Of a stretch of 64,000 bases of DNA, positions 1 through 8,432 are shown one piece after another (position 1 is the first letter of the stretch; each line of letters opens with the position of its first letter). Made by a program: the position numbers and the translations under genes. This DNA is from Rhodohalobacter sulfatireducens. GTDB taxonomy: Bacteria > Bacteroidota > Rhodothermia > Balneolales > Balneolaceae. The notes below the pieces were generated by a model. It saw nothing but the letters and a program-made list of their open reading frames with translations. It was not told where the DNA came from and did not search any database. The stretch covers positions 460,095 through 524,094 of the forward strand of contig NZ_JAKLWS010000001.1 in the NCBI RefSeq assembly GCF_022012475.1. Reading direction: 5' to 3'.

Positions 1-774
1 GAGCATACGGTTATGGTTTTTGGGCAGATGAATGAAGCTCCGGGTGCCAGGTTTAGAGTCGGTCAAACAGCGCTGACGATCGCGGAATATTTTCGGGATG
101 TTCAACGTCGTGACGTACTGCTTCTCATCGATAATATTTTCAGGTTTGTCCAGGCCGGTGCAGAGGTTTCCGGTTTAATGGGAAAGGTCACCTCAAGGCT
201 GGGATATCAACCGACGTTAGGCAGTGAGCTTGCCGAACTCCAGGAACGAATATGCAACACAAAAAAAGGAGCAATTACATCCATACAGGCGGTGTATGTA
301 CCCGCCGATGATTTTACGGACCCGGCGGTTACTCATACGTTCGCTCACCTTTCCGCATTCATTGTACTGTCGAGAGACCGAGCCGGGCAGGGACTTTATC
401 CGGCAATCGATCTGTTAAAATCCGGATCCAAAATGCTGGCCCGGCATATTGTTGGAGACCGCCATTACGAAGTTGCGCAGGCCGTTAAAGAAACGCTTGC
501 TCATTTTGAAGAACTCAAAGATATCATCTCCATGCTTGGAATGGAGGAGCTGTCTGTGGAAGATCAGCAAATTGTAGGCAGAGCCCGGCGTTTGGAGCGG
601 TTTTTTACGCAGCCATTCTCAGTCACAGAGCAGTTTACAGGAATCGAGGGAAAAATTGTGGATATCGAGGATGTGATTTCCGGTTGTGAGCGAATCCTGG
701 ACGGAGAGTTAGACAGCATACCGGAGCACAAACTGTTTATGATTGGAAAAATTCCGGAGGCTAAAGAGTTATGA
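1..774 (+). CDS. atpD: N-type F1Fo ATPase subunit beta (5' end outside window)
   Basis: Catalytic beta subunit of the F1 head; the reading frame is already open at base 1, so the N-terminal part with the P-loop lies outside the window. The first visible residues match the conserved GQMNE-PGAR region of beta subunits. The [11 protein letters not shown]alker B strand, the [13 protein letters not shown] segment and the [14 protein letters not shown] segment follow. The DELSEED-type lever loop reads MEELSVED. The product ends with the usual helical C-terminal domain. Its stop overlaps the atpC start by 4 nt (ATGA), so the two are translationally coupled. Assignment to the N-type ATPase rests on the operon order (beta first, atpQ and atpR present, no delta gene). 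The subunit call is very secure. Confidence 0.97.
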   Translation, partial: EHTVMVFGQMNEAPGARFRVGQTALTIAEYFRDVQRRDVLLLIDNIFRFVQAGAEVSGLMGKVTSRLGYQPTLGSELAELQERICNTKKGAITSIQAVYVPADDFTDPAVTHTFAHLSAFIVLSRDRAGQGLYPAIDLLKSGSKMLARHIVGDRHYEVAQAVKETLAHFEELKDIISMLGMEELSVEDQQIVGRARRLERFFTQPFSVTEQFTGIEGKIVDIEDVISGCERILDGELDSIPEHKLFMIGKIPEAKEL

Positions 775-1166
775 ATAAAGAAAAAATCTACCTGAAGATA
801 ATCAAGCCGGAAAAAATAGTTCTCGATCAAGAGGTTGACAAAGTGATTGCCGAGGGATTGGATGGTTCTTTTTGCCTGAAACCCCGTCATATTGACTTTG
901 TGAGTGCCCTGAAACCGGGAATCCTGGTGTATGAATCGGATGCAGAAGAATACTACATGGCGATTGATGAAGGCATACTCGTGAAATGCGGTCAAGATGT
1001 GATGGTATCAGTGCTGAACGCAATTGCAGCCACTAAACTGGCTGAGTTGGACAAAACGGTAAGAGACGTGTTTTACAAATCAGAGGAGTTGAATAAAGCC
1101 ACGGAGTTTGCCATGAAAAGTATGGAAGCGGAGCTGCTGCTCCATTTTATTGAAATCAATAAATAG
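771..1166 (+). CDS. atpC: N-type F1Fo ATPase subunit epsilon
   Basis: Central-stalk epsilon subunit, 131 residues. The N-terminal part has the beta-sandwich pattern of epsilon proteins ([18 protein letters not shown], then an [13 protein letters not shown] segment matching the family HxPLxxxLxPG region). It ends in a short helical hairpin. The ATG overlaps the atpD stop by 4 nt. The sequence is divergent from housekeeping epsilon subunits, as usual for N-ATPases, so position right after atpD is as important as similarity. In other F-ATPases the subunit couples rotor to catalytic head and can inhibit hydrolysis; that role here is inferred. Confidence 0.92.
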   Translation: MNKEKIYLKIIKPEKIVLDQEVDKVIAEGLDGSFCLKPRHIDFVSALKPGILVYESDAEEYYMAIDEGILVKCGQDVMVSVLNAIAATKLAELDKTVRDVFYKSEELNKATEFAMKSMEAELLLHFIEINK

Positions 1167-1181
1167 CGAAAGAGAGCTGTG

Positions 1182-1484
1182 ATGTCGGAACAGGAAAACC
1201 AACAGAAATCGGAAGAATTTGCGGAAAAAATCCAGGAGAAGTCTACGAGAAAAATCAAGGCTCGAAATGAGAAGCATAAAGGCCTGTGGTATGGGTTGGG
1301 GATGTTCGGGTTGGTTGGATGGTCTGTCAGTATCCCAACTCTGCTTTTCCTGGTATTGGGTATATGGATCGACAGCATCTATAAGAGTCCCTATTCATGG
1401 ACATTGATGATGTTGGTCCTGGGCATTTTTATCGGATGCATGAATGCATGGTATTGGGTAAAGAACGAAAGTAAAAGCGGGTAG
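1182..1484 (+). CDS. atpQ: N-ATPase accessory membrane subunit AtpQ (AtpI/AtpZ-like)
   Basis: Small membrane protein of about 100 residues with a highly charged N-terminal helix (roughly residues 1-40, Glu/Lys rich) and two predicted membrane helices (about 44-66 and 72-95). This is the layout of the ATPase_gene1/AtpZ family called AtpQ in N-ATPase operons. A GTG at 1179 directly precedes the ATG at 1182. The purine-rich AAAGAGAG upstream fits the ATG better (about 5 nt spacing), so I start at 1182. In canonical N-ATPase operons atpQ is followed directly by atpR; here an antiporter gene intervenes. It probably assists c-ring assembly, by analogy with AtpI. Confidence 0.85.
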   Translation: MSEQENQQKSEEFAEKIQEKSTRKIKARNEKHKGLWYGLGMFGLVGWSVSIPTLLFLVLGIWIDSIYKSPYSWTLMMLVLGIFIGCMNAWYWVKNESKSG

Positions 1485-1488
1485 ATAA

Positions 1489-2712
1489 ATGGAAAGTATC
1501 ATTGCCACATATATCCTCTTTGTTGGCTTGATCATTGTGATCTCCATCTTCATCAAATACGGGTTCGACCGGATCGGGCTGCCGGCACTTCTTGGATATT
1601 TTGCATTGGGAATCATCGCAAAATACCTTGACAATACATTTTCCTTTTTGAATCAAGAGGGAATCGAGATTATCGAGTTTTTGGCGGATCTTGGAATTAT
1701 CGCACTGCTACTGAAGATCGGACTGGAAAGTAAACTTTCGCGCTTGATCAAGCTGTTACCGAAAGCGTCAATTATTTGGGTTGGGGATGTTCTAATCAGC
1801 GGAGCGGTTGGATTTTTAACCTCCTATTACCTTATCGGTTGGGAAATAATTCCCAGTCTGTTTGTAGCTACTGCATTTACCGCTACAAGTGTAGGCATTT
1901 CTGCTAATGTATGGGATGAGATGGGAGCCATAAAGTCAGACACCGGCCAAACGCTGCTGGATGTTGCCGAAATGGATGATATCTCCGGCATTTTGCTAAT
2001 GGGTATTCTCTTTTCAATCGCGCCTGTTTTGCTGGGCGAGGGCGCAGGGTTACCGGGAGTTCAAATACTAACAACGGTGGGTGTTTTTTTGCTGAAGCTC
2101 ACCTTGTTCGGATTGATATGCGTTCTGTTTTCGAGATTTATTGGTGAACAGCTGATCGAAACTCTGAACAAACTGCATGGTGGTAAAAGCAGGATATTGG
2201 TTGTAGTTGGCATCGGGTTGATGGCTGCGGCGATCTCTACTCTATTAGGATTTTCGTTTGCGATCGGTGCTTTTTTGATCGGAGTATTGCTCAGCAGTAA
2301 CCCGTCGAAAGTAAAAATGGATTCATCATTTGAAGCGTTGTATGCACTGTTTGTGCCCTTTTTCTTCATCAACATTGGCATGAATGTGGATCTTTCGGCT
2401 CTTTTTTCAATCGAGATGTCACTTCTTTTATTGATAGCGGCTGCATTCATCGGGAAATTTTTGGGTGCCGGCCTTGGAACCTGGGTAAGTCTCGGCCTCA
2501 GTTATTCTACAGTGATAGGGTTGAGCATGATACCGAGGGCAGAAATTTTTCTGATTATTATGAAGCGCGGGCTGGATATGGGAGAGTGGGCGGTAACTGC
2601 AGAGATGTTTACGTACGCCGTTGTCATCTCCACCCTGTCGGTCATTATCGTTCCGCTTTTATTAAAAAACATATTAAACAAAAGGGAGGTTACAGATGGA
2701 GGAAAACATTAA
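1489..2712 (+). CDS. CPA2-family cation:proton antiporter embedded in ATPase operon
   Basis: A 407-residue polytopic protein with about 12-13 hydrophobic segments, typical of the monovalent cation:proton antiporter-2 (Kef/NapA-like) membrane domain. The family hallmarks are visible: the unwound-helix region AFTATSVGISANVWDEMGA (about 130-148), followed by a membrane helix with an acidic pair in AEMDDISGI (about 160-168). It lacks the C-terminal RCK/TrkA-N domain of KefB/KefC. It starts 4 nt after atpQ and its 3' end overlaps atpR by 17 nt, so it is an integral operon member and not a recent neighbour. The likely job is Na+/H+ or K+/H+ exchange across the inner membrane, next to the ATPase. 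Ion specificity cannot be read from the sequence. Confidence 0.9.
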   Translation: MESIIATYILFVGLIIVISIFIKYGFDRIGLPALLGYFALGIIAKYLDNTFSFLNQEGIEIIEFLADLGIIALLLKIGLESKLSRLIKLLPKASIIWVGDVLISGAVGFLTSYYLIGWEIIPSLFVATAFTATSVGISANVWDEMGAIKSDTGQTLLDVAEMDDISGILLMGILFSIAPVLLGEGAGLPGVQILTTVGVFLLKLTLFGLICVLFSRFIGEQLIETLNKLHGGKSRILVVVGIGLMAAAISTLLGFSFAIGAFLIGVLLSSNPSKVKMDSSFEALYALFVPFFFINIGMNVDLSALFSIEMSLLLLIAAAFIGKFLGAGLGTWVSLGLSYSTVIGLSMIPRAEIFLIIMKRGLDMGEWAVTAEMFTYAVVISTLSVIIVPLLLKNILNKREVTDGGKH

Positions 2713-3010
2713 CTGGTGGATCTATATACTGGCAATATTCGGCGGTGCTTTGCTAAGCGTAATCTATTTCTTTGGCTTATGGGTTACGGTTCAAAAAATC
2801 ACAAATTTAAACAAATACTACTACCTGGTATTACTCTTAAGTTTTTTGGCCCGGGTTACGATTACTCTTATCGGTTTCTACTTCATCTTGATGCTTGGCT
2901 GGGTACCCACCCTGCTGGCTTTATTGGCTTTCATTATTACGCGGCAGGTTGTAGTCCGTAAAATCGGTACGCCTTCTTCACTTCAAACAATGAAAGAATA
3001 TGGAAATTAA
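2696..3010 (+). CDS. atpR: N-ATPase subunit AtpR
   Basis: A 104-residue protein with three predicted membrane helices (about 7-30, 39-63, 67-85). Arginines lie in or at the ends of helices 2 and 3 (SFLARVTI, ITRQVVVRK). This matches the AtpR family specific to N-type ATPases, whose membrane arginines are proposed to contact the c-ring glutamates. A good SD (GGGAGG, 2684-2689) sits inside the end of the antiporter gene and fixes the ATG at 2696. The gene overlaps the antiporter by 17 nt and atpB by 11 nt, so the operon is continuous. Confidence 0.88.
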   Translation: MEENINWWIYILAIFGGALLSVIYFFGLWVTVQKITNLNKYYYLVLLLSFLARVTITLIGFYFILMLGWVPTLLALLAFIITRQVVVRKIGTPSSLQTMKEYGN

Positions 3011-3713
3011 TATCGATCAAATAATATACTGGGAATGGGGGTTCATAAAGCTAAATGCTACACTCGTTTATTCATGGGCGGTTATGGTGGTTCTTGTATC
3101 CATCTCGTGGTTTGTAAGCAGAGATTTGACGGAGGGAACGGGAATCTCCCGGAAACAAGCATTGATAGAATCGCTTGTTGTGGTTATTCAAAAACAGATT
3201 GAAGAAACCACGCAGGAAAAAACGGACCGGTATTTGCCGTTTATTGGTACACTCTTTCTGTTCATCCTGGTATCAAATTTGATCAGTGTCATTCCGGGAG
3301 TGTATCCGCCAACAGCTTCTCTTTCTACAACAGCGGCATTGGCAATATCAGTTTTTGTAGCTGTTCCCATTTTTGGGATAGGTTCGAGGGGAGTAAAAAG
3401 TTATTTCGAGAATTATGTAAAACCCACACCGTTGATGCTGCCCTTCAACATCATTGGTGAGCTTTCGCGTACATTGGCACTGGCCGTCAGGTTGTTTGGA
3501 AATATTATGAGCGGGAGCCTGATCGTGGCGATTTTGCTCGGTTTGAGTCCGCTATTCTTCCCCGTTGTGATGCAGGCATTTGGGTTGCTGATCGGTGTCA
3601 TCCAAGCCTATGTATTTGCCATTTTGGCACTGGTTTATATCGCATCAGCATCCAGAATTCACAATAGTGAGGAAGCTGATTCAACAGAAATTATTAACCC
3701 TCAAAATAGATGA
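3000..3713 (+). CDS. atpB: N-type F1Fo ATPase subunit a
   Basis: Stator subunit a of Fo, 237 residues with 5-6 membrane helices. It forms the ion half-channels facing the c-ring. The essential stator arginine is present in the LALAVRLFGNIMSG helix (Arg164), and the final helices have the conserved GVIQAYVFAILALVYI pattern. The ATG overlaps the end of atpR. Only 3 nt separate its stop from the atpE start, so this is the usual a-c order. Length and motifs are normal for N-ATPase subunit a. Confidence 0.95.
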   Translation: MEINIDQIIYWEWGFIKLNATLVYSWAVMVVLVSISWFVSRDLTEGTGISRKQALIESLVVVIQKQIEETTQEKTDRYLPFIGTLFLFILVSNLISVIPGVYPPTASLSTTAALAISVFVAVPIFGIGSRGVKSYFENYVKPTPLMLPFNIIGELSRTLALAVRLFGNIMSGSLIVAILLGLSPLFFPVVMQAFGLLIGVIQAYVFAILALVYIASASRIHNSEEADSTEIINPQNR

Positions 3714-3716
3714 ATT

Positions 3717-3986
3717 ATGGAAAGTATCAGCATTATTGGAATGGTATCCATTATAACAGCAGGAGTAACCATTGCCGTGGGTTCCATTGCGCCGGCAATT
3801 GGGGAAGGAAAGGCACTGGCCCAGGCATTATTGGCCATTGCCCAGCAACCGGATGAGATTCCAACTATCACTCGGACGCTTTTTGTAGGCCTTGCAATGG
3901 TTGAATCGACAGCAATCTACTGTTTTGTGGTTGCCCTGATCCTGATTTTTGCAAACCCATTTTGGAATTACGTAATCCAGGTTTGA
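3717..3986 (+). CDS. atpE: N-type F1Fo ATPase subunit c (two-carboxylate rotor)
   Basis: Rotor-ring subunit c, 89 residues, a two-helix hairpin. Helix 1 has APAIGEGKA with Glu30 at the position of the Na+ ligand Gln32 of Ilyobacter tartaricus. The loop is AIAQQPDE. Helix 2 has AMVESTAIY, giving Glu63, Ser64, Thr65 and Tyr68, which line up with the Na+ ligands Glu65, Ser66, Thr67 and Tyr70. The ring therefore has the Na+-type ligand set plus a second carboxylate, as known for N-ATPases. Coupling is not settled by this: a two-carboxylate N-type ring of Burkholderia has been reported as proton-binding. Confidence 0.95.
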   Translation: MESISIIGMVSIITAGVTIAVGSIAPAIGEGKALAQALLAIAQQPDEIPTITRTLFVGLAMVESTAIYCFVVALILIFANPFWNYVIQV

Positions 3987-3987
3987 T

Positions 3988-4758
3988 ATGGAGATTAATT
4001 GGTTCACATTTACAGCACAGATTGTCAACTTCCTGATTTTAATCTGGCTGCTGAAACGTTTTTTGTATACACCTCTTCAAAATGTGATGAAGAACAGGGA
4101 GGACGAGGTGTTGTCTCGGCTGGAAGAAGCCCGCCAAAAATTGGTTCAGGCCGAAGAGATGTCTAAAGAATACCGGGAAAAGATGGATCAACTGGAGGAA
4201 CAAAAAGAGGAATGGCTTGAAGAGGCAAAAAAAGAAACCGAATCATTCAGGAAAGAGCTTTTGCAGACCGCCCGAAACGAAGTAGATGCCATTCACGCGA
4301 AATGGATGAAAGCGATAAAGTCAGAGAAGAGATCTTTGATGGAGGCCCTGGAACGGCAATCTGTTCAAAAAATACTTTCCATCGTCGAAAAGATTGTGAT
4401 TGATCTCTCAGACACCGAACTGGAGCAGCAGACCATAAAACGATTCCTGGAAAAGATCAAAGCAAAAGATGAAGAGGGTAAAACTCAACTCGAGAAGATT
4501 CGGTCAGAAAAAGAGATCGAAATCGTTTCATCCTTTCCACTTAAAAAGGCAGACCGAGAAAAAATTGATATAGTGATTTCGGGAATGTTCTCGGATCAAA
4601 CCATATACAATTACACAACGGATCCTGATCTGGGATTCGGTATTGAACTCCAATCGAACGGGTGGAAACTGGGATGGAATATGAAGATGTATCTAAACGA
4701 ATTGAGATCGGAAGTGGATACTCTCCTGGATCAGACATTTCAAAGCAAGAGTGAATGA
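3988..4758 (+). CDS. atpF: N-type F1Fo ATPase subunit b with delta-like C-terminus
   Basis: Peripheral stalk subunit, 256 residues against about 160 for ordinary b subunits. It has one N-terminal membrane helix (about 8-28), then a long charged coiled coil (about 35-150). The extra C-terminal domain (about 165-240) contains LKKADREKIDIVISGMF and DPDLGFGIELQSNGW, which resembles the C-terminal half of subunit delta. No atpH (delta) gene is in the operon, so this extension probably replaces delta in binding the alpha-beta head, as proposed for N-ATPases. It starts 1 nt after atpE and overlaps atpA by 8 nt. Confidence 0.93.
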   Translation: MEINWFTFTAQIVNFLILIWLLKRFLYTPLQNVMKNREDEVLSRLEEARQKLVQAEEMSKEYREKMDQLEEQKEEWLEEAKKETESFRKELLQTARNEVDAIHAKWMKAIKSEKRSLMEALERQSVQKILSIVEKIVIDLSDTELEQQTIKRFLEKIKAKDEEGKTQLEKIRSEKEIEIVSSFPLKKADREKIDIVISGMFSDQTIYNYTTDPDLGFGIELQSNGWKLGWNMKMYLNELRSEVDTLLDQTFQSKSE

Positions 4759-6298
4759 ATCCAAAATGGAAGATGCATTACTACATACAATAACCGAAAA
4801 TGTTCTGAACGTATTAGACAGGCTCAGTGAGAAAAGTCCGGGATTTCAACTCCGGGAGTTCGGCACAGTCAAATCCGTAGGTGAAGGTTTTGCGAGAGTA
4901 GACGGACTTCCAAACGCCGGTATGGATGAACTTGTAATTTTTGAGGGTGGCGAGCCGGGGCTTATTTACAACCTCGACGAACATGAAGTGGGCGTAATTC
5001 TCCTAGATGAAGAGAAAAATATTGAAGCGGGAGATGAAGTCTACCGAACCCATTCGGTGTTGAGCGTTCCGGTGGATGAGCAGATGTTGGGCCGGGTTTT
5101 GGATCCGTTAGGGCGTTCACTGGATGGTAAAAAACCTCTTCCTTCGAGTGAGAGGTACCCGGTTGAAAGGCCGGCACCGCCCATTATGCACAGGATTTCG
5201 GTAGAGGTTCCCCTGCAAACAGGAATCAAAATTATTGATGCGCTCTTCCCGATTGGCCGGGGTCAGCGGGAGTTAATTTTAGGAGATCGGCAAACCGGGA
5301 AAACAGCAATAGCTGTAGATACCATCATCAATCAGTCTGATAAAAATGTAATTTGTATCTACTGTGCTATAGGGAAGCAGAAAGCCTCCATTGCAAGAGT
5401 GATTGCAGATCTTCGGAAATTCAATGCAATGGACTATTCCATTGTTGTTTCAGCGAGCAGTGAAGATCCGGTAGGATTGCAATTCATTGCTCCATACGCT
5501 GCTACAAGCATGGGCGAATATTTTATGGAGCGTGGACACGATGTATTGATTGTTTATGATGATCTGACCTGGCATGCGCGAGCCTATCGGGAATTGGCAT
5601 TACTGCTGCGTCGTCCGCCGGGCCGTGAAGCATACCCGGGTGATATCTTCTATATCCACTCGCGTCTCCTGGAGCGATCCACCCGGCTGAAGCCTGAATA
5701 TGGGGGCGGATCACTCACTGCATTGCCCATCATAGAAACACAGGCACAAAACATTTCGGCCTTCATTCCAACCAACCTGATTTCAATCACTGACGGTCAG
5801 CTATATCTATCGCAGGAGCTGTTCAGGAAAGATATCCTGCCGGCTGTTGATGCGGGTAAATCCGTATCAAGAGTGGGTAGTGCGGCTCAATTGCCTTCCT
5901 ATCGTTCGGTTACCAAAAAACTGCGACTCTCTTACGCTCAATTTGAAGAACTTGAAAGTTTTTCCCGGTTTAGTTCCCGGCTTGATGAGGAGACTCAGGC
6001 TACCATCGATCGTGGAAGACGTATTCGTGAAGTTTTAAAACAGCCGCAGTTTGAACCGTTAAGTGCGGAAGAACAAATTATCATTTTATTGGCAGAGACA
6101 AACGGGTTGCTGGATGGAATTCCCCCCGCAGACATTGAAGATGCAGAGAAGAGAATTTTGATGAAGGTGAGAGAGAACTCAGGCCTGATCAAGAAAATTG
6201 ACTGGCACAGAAGCCTGGAAGAAGAGGATAAAGAGAAGTTACTGGAATTAGCTGAATCAGCTTTAAATACTGAAAGTGAAAAGAGATGCAACGATTAG
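4751..6298 (+). CDS. atpA: N-type F1Fo ATPase subunit alpha
   Basis: Non-catalytic nucleotide-binding alpha subunit, 515 residues from a GTG start. The P-loop GDRQTGKT is at residues 178-185. The VGSAAQLPSYRSVTKKLRL segment is conserved, as are the Walker B region (IVYDDLTWHARAYRELALLLRRPPGREAYPGD, split here by position around 5548-5640) and the C-terminal helical domain. The GTG overlaps atpF by 8 nt; an ATG five codons later (4766) is an alternative start, and neither has a strong SD. The C-terminus overlaps atpG by 13 nt. This large subunit is unambiguous. Confidence 0.95.
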   Translation: MNESKMEDALLHTITENVLNVLDRLSEKSPGFQLREFGTVKSVGEGFARVDGLPNAGMDELVIFEGGEPGLIYNLDEHEVGVILLDEEKNIEAGDEVYRTHSVLSVPVDEQMLGRVLDPLGRSLDGKKPLPSSERYPVERPAPPIMHRISVEVPLQTGIKIIDALFPIGRGQRELILGDRQTGKTAIAVDTIINQSDKNVICIYCAIGKQKASIARVIADLRKFNAMDYSIVVSASSEDPVGLQFIAPYAATSMGEYFMERGHDVLIVYDDLTWHARAYRELALLLRRPPGREAYPGDIFYIHSRLLERSTRLKPEYGGGSLTALPIIETQAQNISAFIPTNLISITDGQLYLSQELFRKDILPAVDAGKSVSRVGSAAQLPSYRSVTKKLRLSYAQFEELESFSRFSSRLDEETQATIDRGRRIREVLKQPQFEPLSAEEQIIILLAETNGLLDGIPPADIEDAEKRILMKVRENSGLIKKIDWHRSLEEEDKEKLLELAESALNTESEKRCND

Positions 6299-7185
6299 AG
6301 CAGCTACAACGAAAGCTAAAAAATGCTGAAGATCTGAGATCTGTGGTTCACACGATGAAGATTATGTCTGCCGTTGAGATCTATCAGTTTGAGGAGGCGG
6401 TTGAATCGCTGCGTGATTATTTTGACACCATTGAAATGGGGATGCAGGTTGTTTTAAAAAAGGTGTTTGAAGAGACCCCTGCACCCCTGTTTTCAACAGA
6501 GACCGAAAAAGAGGGGTGGCTGATTTTAGGCTCCGGCCAGGGCCTGTGTGGTTCATTCGATAAAGTTATTGCTGATTTTATTCATCAAAAGAAGACGGAG
6601 GGAGCGAATTCCCGAGTTCAAATCTACACTTGTGGTGAACGTTTGGGCGACCTGTTGATGAAGGATGGTTTTACAATCGACAAGAAGTTTGAAATGCCGG
6701 GTTCAGTAAGTGGAATTATTGGGTTGGTACTTGAACTGATATCGGGAATAGAACACTGGCAGATGGAATTGAATATTCAAACTGTAAGAGTTTTCCATAA
6801 CCAACCCACGCAAAAAAGAGGATTTGTCCCGATTTTTCAAAATTTACTGCCTCCCAAAACAGCCTGGATGAATCGCATCAAAGAGAAAAAATGGCCTACC
6901 AATAAACTCCCTCAATTTAAGATCGATTCCGGTGTTCTTTTTCAGAAACTATTGCGGCAGTACCTGTTTGTGTCATTGTATCGTGCAGTAGCTGAATCGT
7001 TAGCGGCAGAATATAGCAGCCGTTTATTGGCAATGCAGCGTGCCGAACAAAAAATTGATGAACGTCTTGAACAGCTGAAACAATCCTATTCAACCGAAAG
7101 ACAATCAGCCATTACAGAGGAATTGTTGGATATCATTGCGGGTTTTGAGGCTATTCAGTCCAGGGAAAAAGAGATCATGGAATGA
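6286..7185 (+). CDS. atpG: N-type F1Fo ATPase subunit gamma
   Basis: Central shaft subunit, 299 residues. The N-terminal helix contains RKLKNAEDLRSVVHTMKIMSAVEI, the diagnostic gamma pattern in which the first and last helices form the rotating coiled coil. The C-terminal helix has a matching pattern of conserved positions (SLYRAVAESLAAEYSSRLLAMQRAEQKI, read around 6973-7058). The middle Rossmann-like domain shows GSGQGLCGSFDKV. It is divergent from housekeeping gamma, as is typical for N-ATPases. Last gene of the operon; a long inverted repeat lies 155 nt downstream. Confidence 0.92.
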   Translation: MQRLEQLQRKLKNAEDLRSVVHTMKIMSAVEIYQFEEAVESLRDYFDTIEMGMQVVLKKVFEETPAPLFSTETEKEGWLILGSGQGLCGSFDKVIADFIHQKKTEGANSRVQIYTCGERLGDLLMKDGFTIDKKFEMPGSVSGIIGLVLELISGIEHWQMELNIQTVRVFHNQPTQKRGFVPIFQNLLPPKTAWMNRIKEKKWPTNKLPQFKIDSGVLFQKLLRQYLFVSLYRAVAESLAAEYSSRLLAMQRAEQKIDERLEQLKQSYSTERQSAITEELLDIIAGFEAIQSREKEIME

Positions 7186-7339
7186 GCTTAAGAAACTACC
7201 AACCTACCTCTTCCGTTTTATTGATCTTCGTTCACCTTTGTGCCTGCACACCGAAGTGCTTCTGCACACAGATGTGTCATCGTGACTTCGTGGTAATAAG
7301 CAAATGAAAAATATCTTTGATTGTATATTTTCTCATAAA

Positions 7340-7411
7340 TTCTCGAAGGGGGGACACTCCCCGGGTAAATCTACTTTTGGAATATCATCCCCCCTGCGCT
7401 CCTTTCGAGAA
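7340..7411. repeat. Inverted repeat downstream of atpG
   Basis: TTCTCGAA at 7340-7347 is matched by its exact reverse complement TTCGAGAA at 7404-7411. Inside these arms the runs GGGGGG (7348-7353) and CCCCCC (7389-7394) also pair, with a further GGGACACTCCCC hairpin near 7351-7362. The resulting long stem-loop has no T-run, so it is more like a dispersed palindromic repeat than an intrinsic terminator. It could still end or stabilise the atp transcript. Confidence 0.6.
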
Positions 7412-7476
7412 GAATTTGACACATTTTATTCACATCGCAGATATATTAAGATTCAAGCCTGAGCGATCTCACCCAA

Positions 7477-8001
7477 TTAGGACTCACTAACCTTTAGTAC
7501 TGCTTCAGGTTGTTTAGCATCACGGTTGATCTCCTCGATGGCAATCTTTGACAGTTCGCTGTCAGCCAGTTTGCATTCGCGCAACGAATCGAGAAGAATT
7601 TCAGCCACATCGTGCAGCTCCAGAACTTTTGCATAGGCTACGGCCGTGCCATAGCCGGCAATTTCGTAATGGTTGATATGTTGAATGGCTGTAATCAATG
7701 CGGCATCTGCAATAGCTTTATTGTGGCAACTGTTGATCAGTCTGTTCGTTTCGAGTATCATCGCCTTAATTCCATTGCAAGGCCCGTTAAGTTTCTCTTC
7801 ATTTAACAGGACGAAAACTTTCTCAAGCCGGTTGTGTTGCCGGGTAGTTTCACGTGTATATTCTGCAATGTTGGCCTGTAAGTCGGTGGAATCCGGTTTA
7901 TCACCGATTCGCTCCAGGAACTTTAGCTGACGCAAATTCCCATCAAATAGATCTTGAAGCTGCTCTATCAAAAGATCGTGTAAGTTTCGTATAGGTTTCA
8001 T
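7477..8001 (-). CDS. DUF892/YciF-like ferritin-fold stress protein
   Basis: A 174-residue all-helical protein of the DUF892 (YciE/YciF) family, ferritin-like four-helix bundles often induced by stress. The opening IRNLHDLLIEQLQDLFDGNLRQL and the core AALITAIQHINHYEIAGYGTAVAYAKVL (around 7614-7700) match the family signature, including the HYEIAGYGT motif with potential metal ligands. Biochemical activity is not established for the family. It is monocistronic, oriented against the atp operon, with a bidirectional hairpin just upstream of its start. Confidence 0.85.
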   Translation of the reverse strand: MKPIRNLHDLLIEQLQDLFDGNLRQLKFLERIGDKPDSTDLQANIAEYTRETTRQHNRLEKVFVLLNEEKLNGPCNGIKAMILETNRLINSCHNKAIADAALITAIQHINHYEIAGYGTAVAYAKVLELHDVAEILLDSLRECKLADSELSKIAIEEINRDAKQPEAVLKVSES

Positions 8002-8032
8002 GGTGGTTATGAAATTTGTGTTGCTGATTTAT

Positions 8033-8070
8033 AAAAAAGGCCTGCATATAAAACTTAGCAGGCCATTTTT
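8033..8070 (-). terminator. Bidirectional hairpin with T-runs
   Basis: GGCCTGC (8039-8045) pairs with GCAGGCC (8058-8064) around a 12-nt loop. On the minus strand the stem is followed by TTTTTT (complement of 8033-8038); on the plus strand it is followed by ATTTTT. It fits an intrinsic terminator, most useful for minus-strand transcripts coming from the RND exporter gene about 370 nt upstream. Confidence 0.6.
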
Positions 8071-8432
8071 CTCTCTCTTAATTTGGCTTACATTCTCCAG
8101 GATCTCTTTTCTCAAAGAATTGAGAGGCAGAAATTCAAGAAGGTTATAAAGCCACTTTTTCACTCAACCTCTATGATGTTAAAGCAAATTAAAAAACGAA
8201 TAATTAACCGGAGCACAACCACCGGATTCTTTTTTGGAAGAAGTCCGAAGAGGATCAGCGGGTTTTTCCTGATTCCTGATAACCTGCACCGTAGTGCAAC
8301 TTTTCATTGTGCTCTCTAAGAACCATTCAATTGTAACATAACTTCTTGAAAAGTCTCCTGATGTAGGTATTGATACAAAATGGTTGTAAGAATTTCTTGA
8401 TTGGACAGATCAACAAAGTTTGACGGGGATAT
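8071..8432. other. Intergenic region, no gene recognised
   Basis: About 360 bases between the hairpin and the exporter gene. A possible plus-strand reading frame of 78 codons has no SD, no recognisable family and an unlikely composition, so I treat the stretch as non-coding. It may be the 3' untranslated region of the exporter transcript. Confidence 0.5.

Noticed and set aside
564..995. 143-codon minus-strand frame across the atpD/atpC junction
   Set aside because: Antisense to two recognised ATPase genes; no independent support.
2061..2450. 129-codon minus-strand frame opposite the antiporter
   Set aside because: Antisense shadow of a clearly coding membrane-protein gene.
8083..8319. 78-codon plus-strand open frame in the exporter 3' region
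   Set aside because: No SD, no recognisable domain, unusual residue mix; likely chance.
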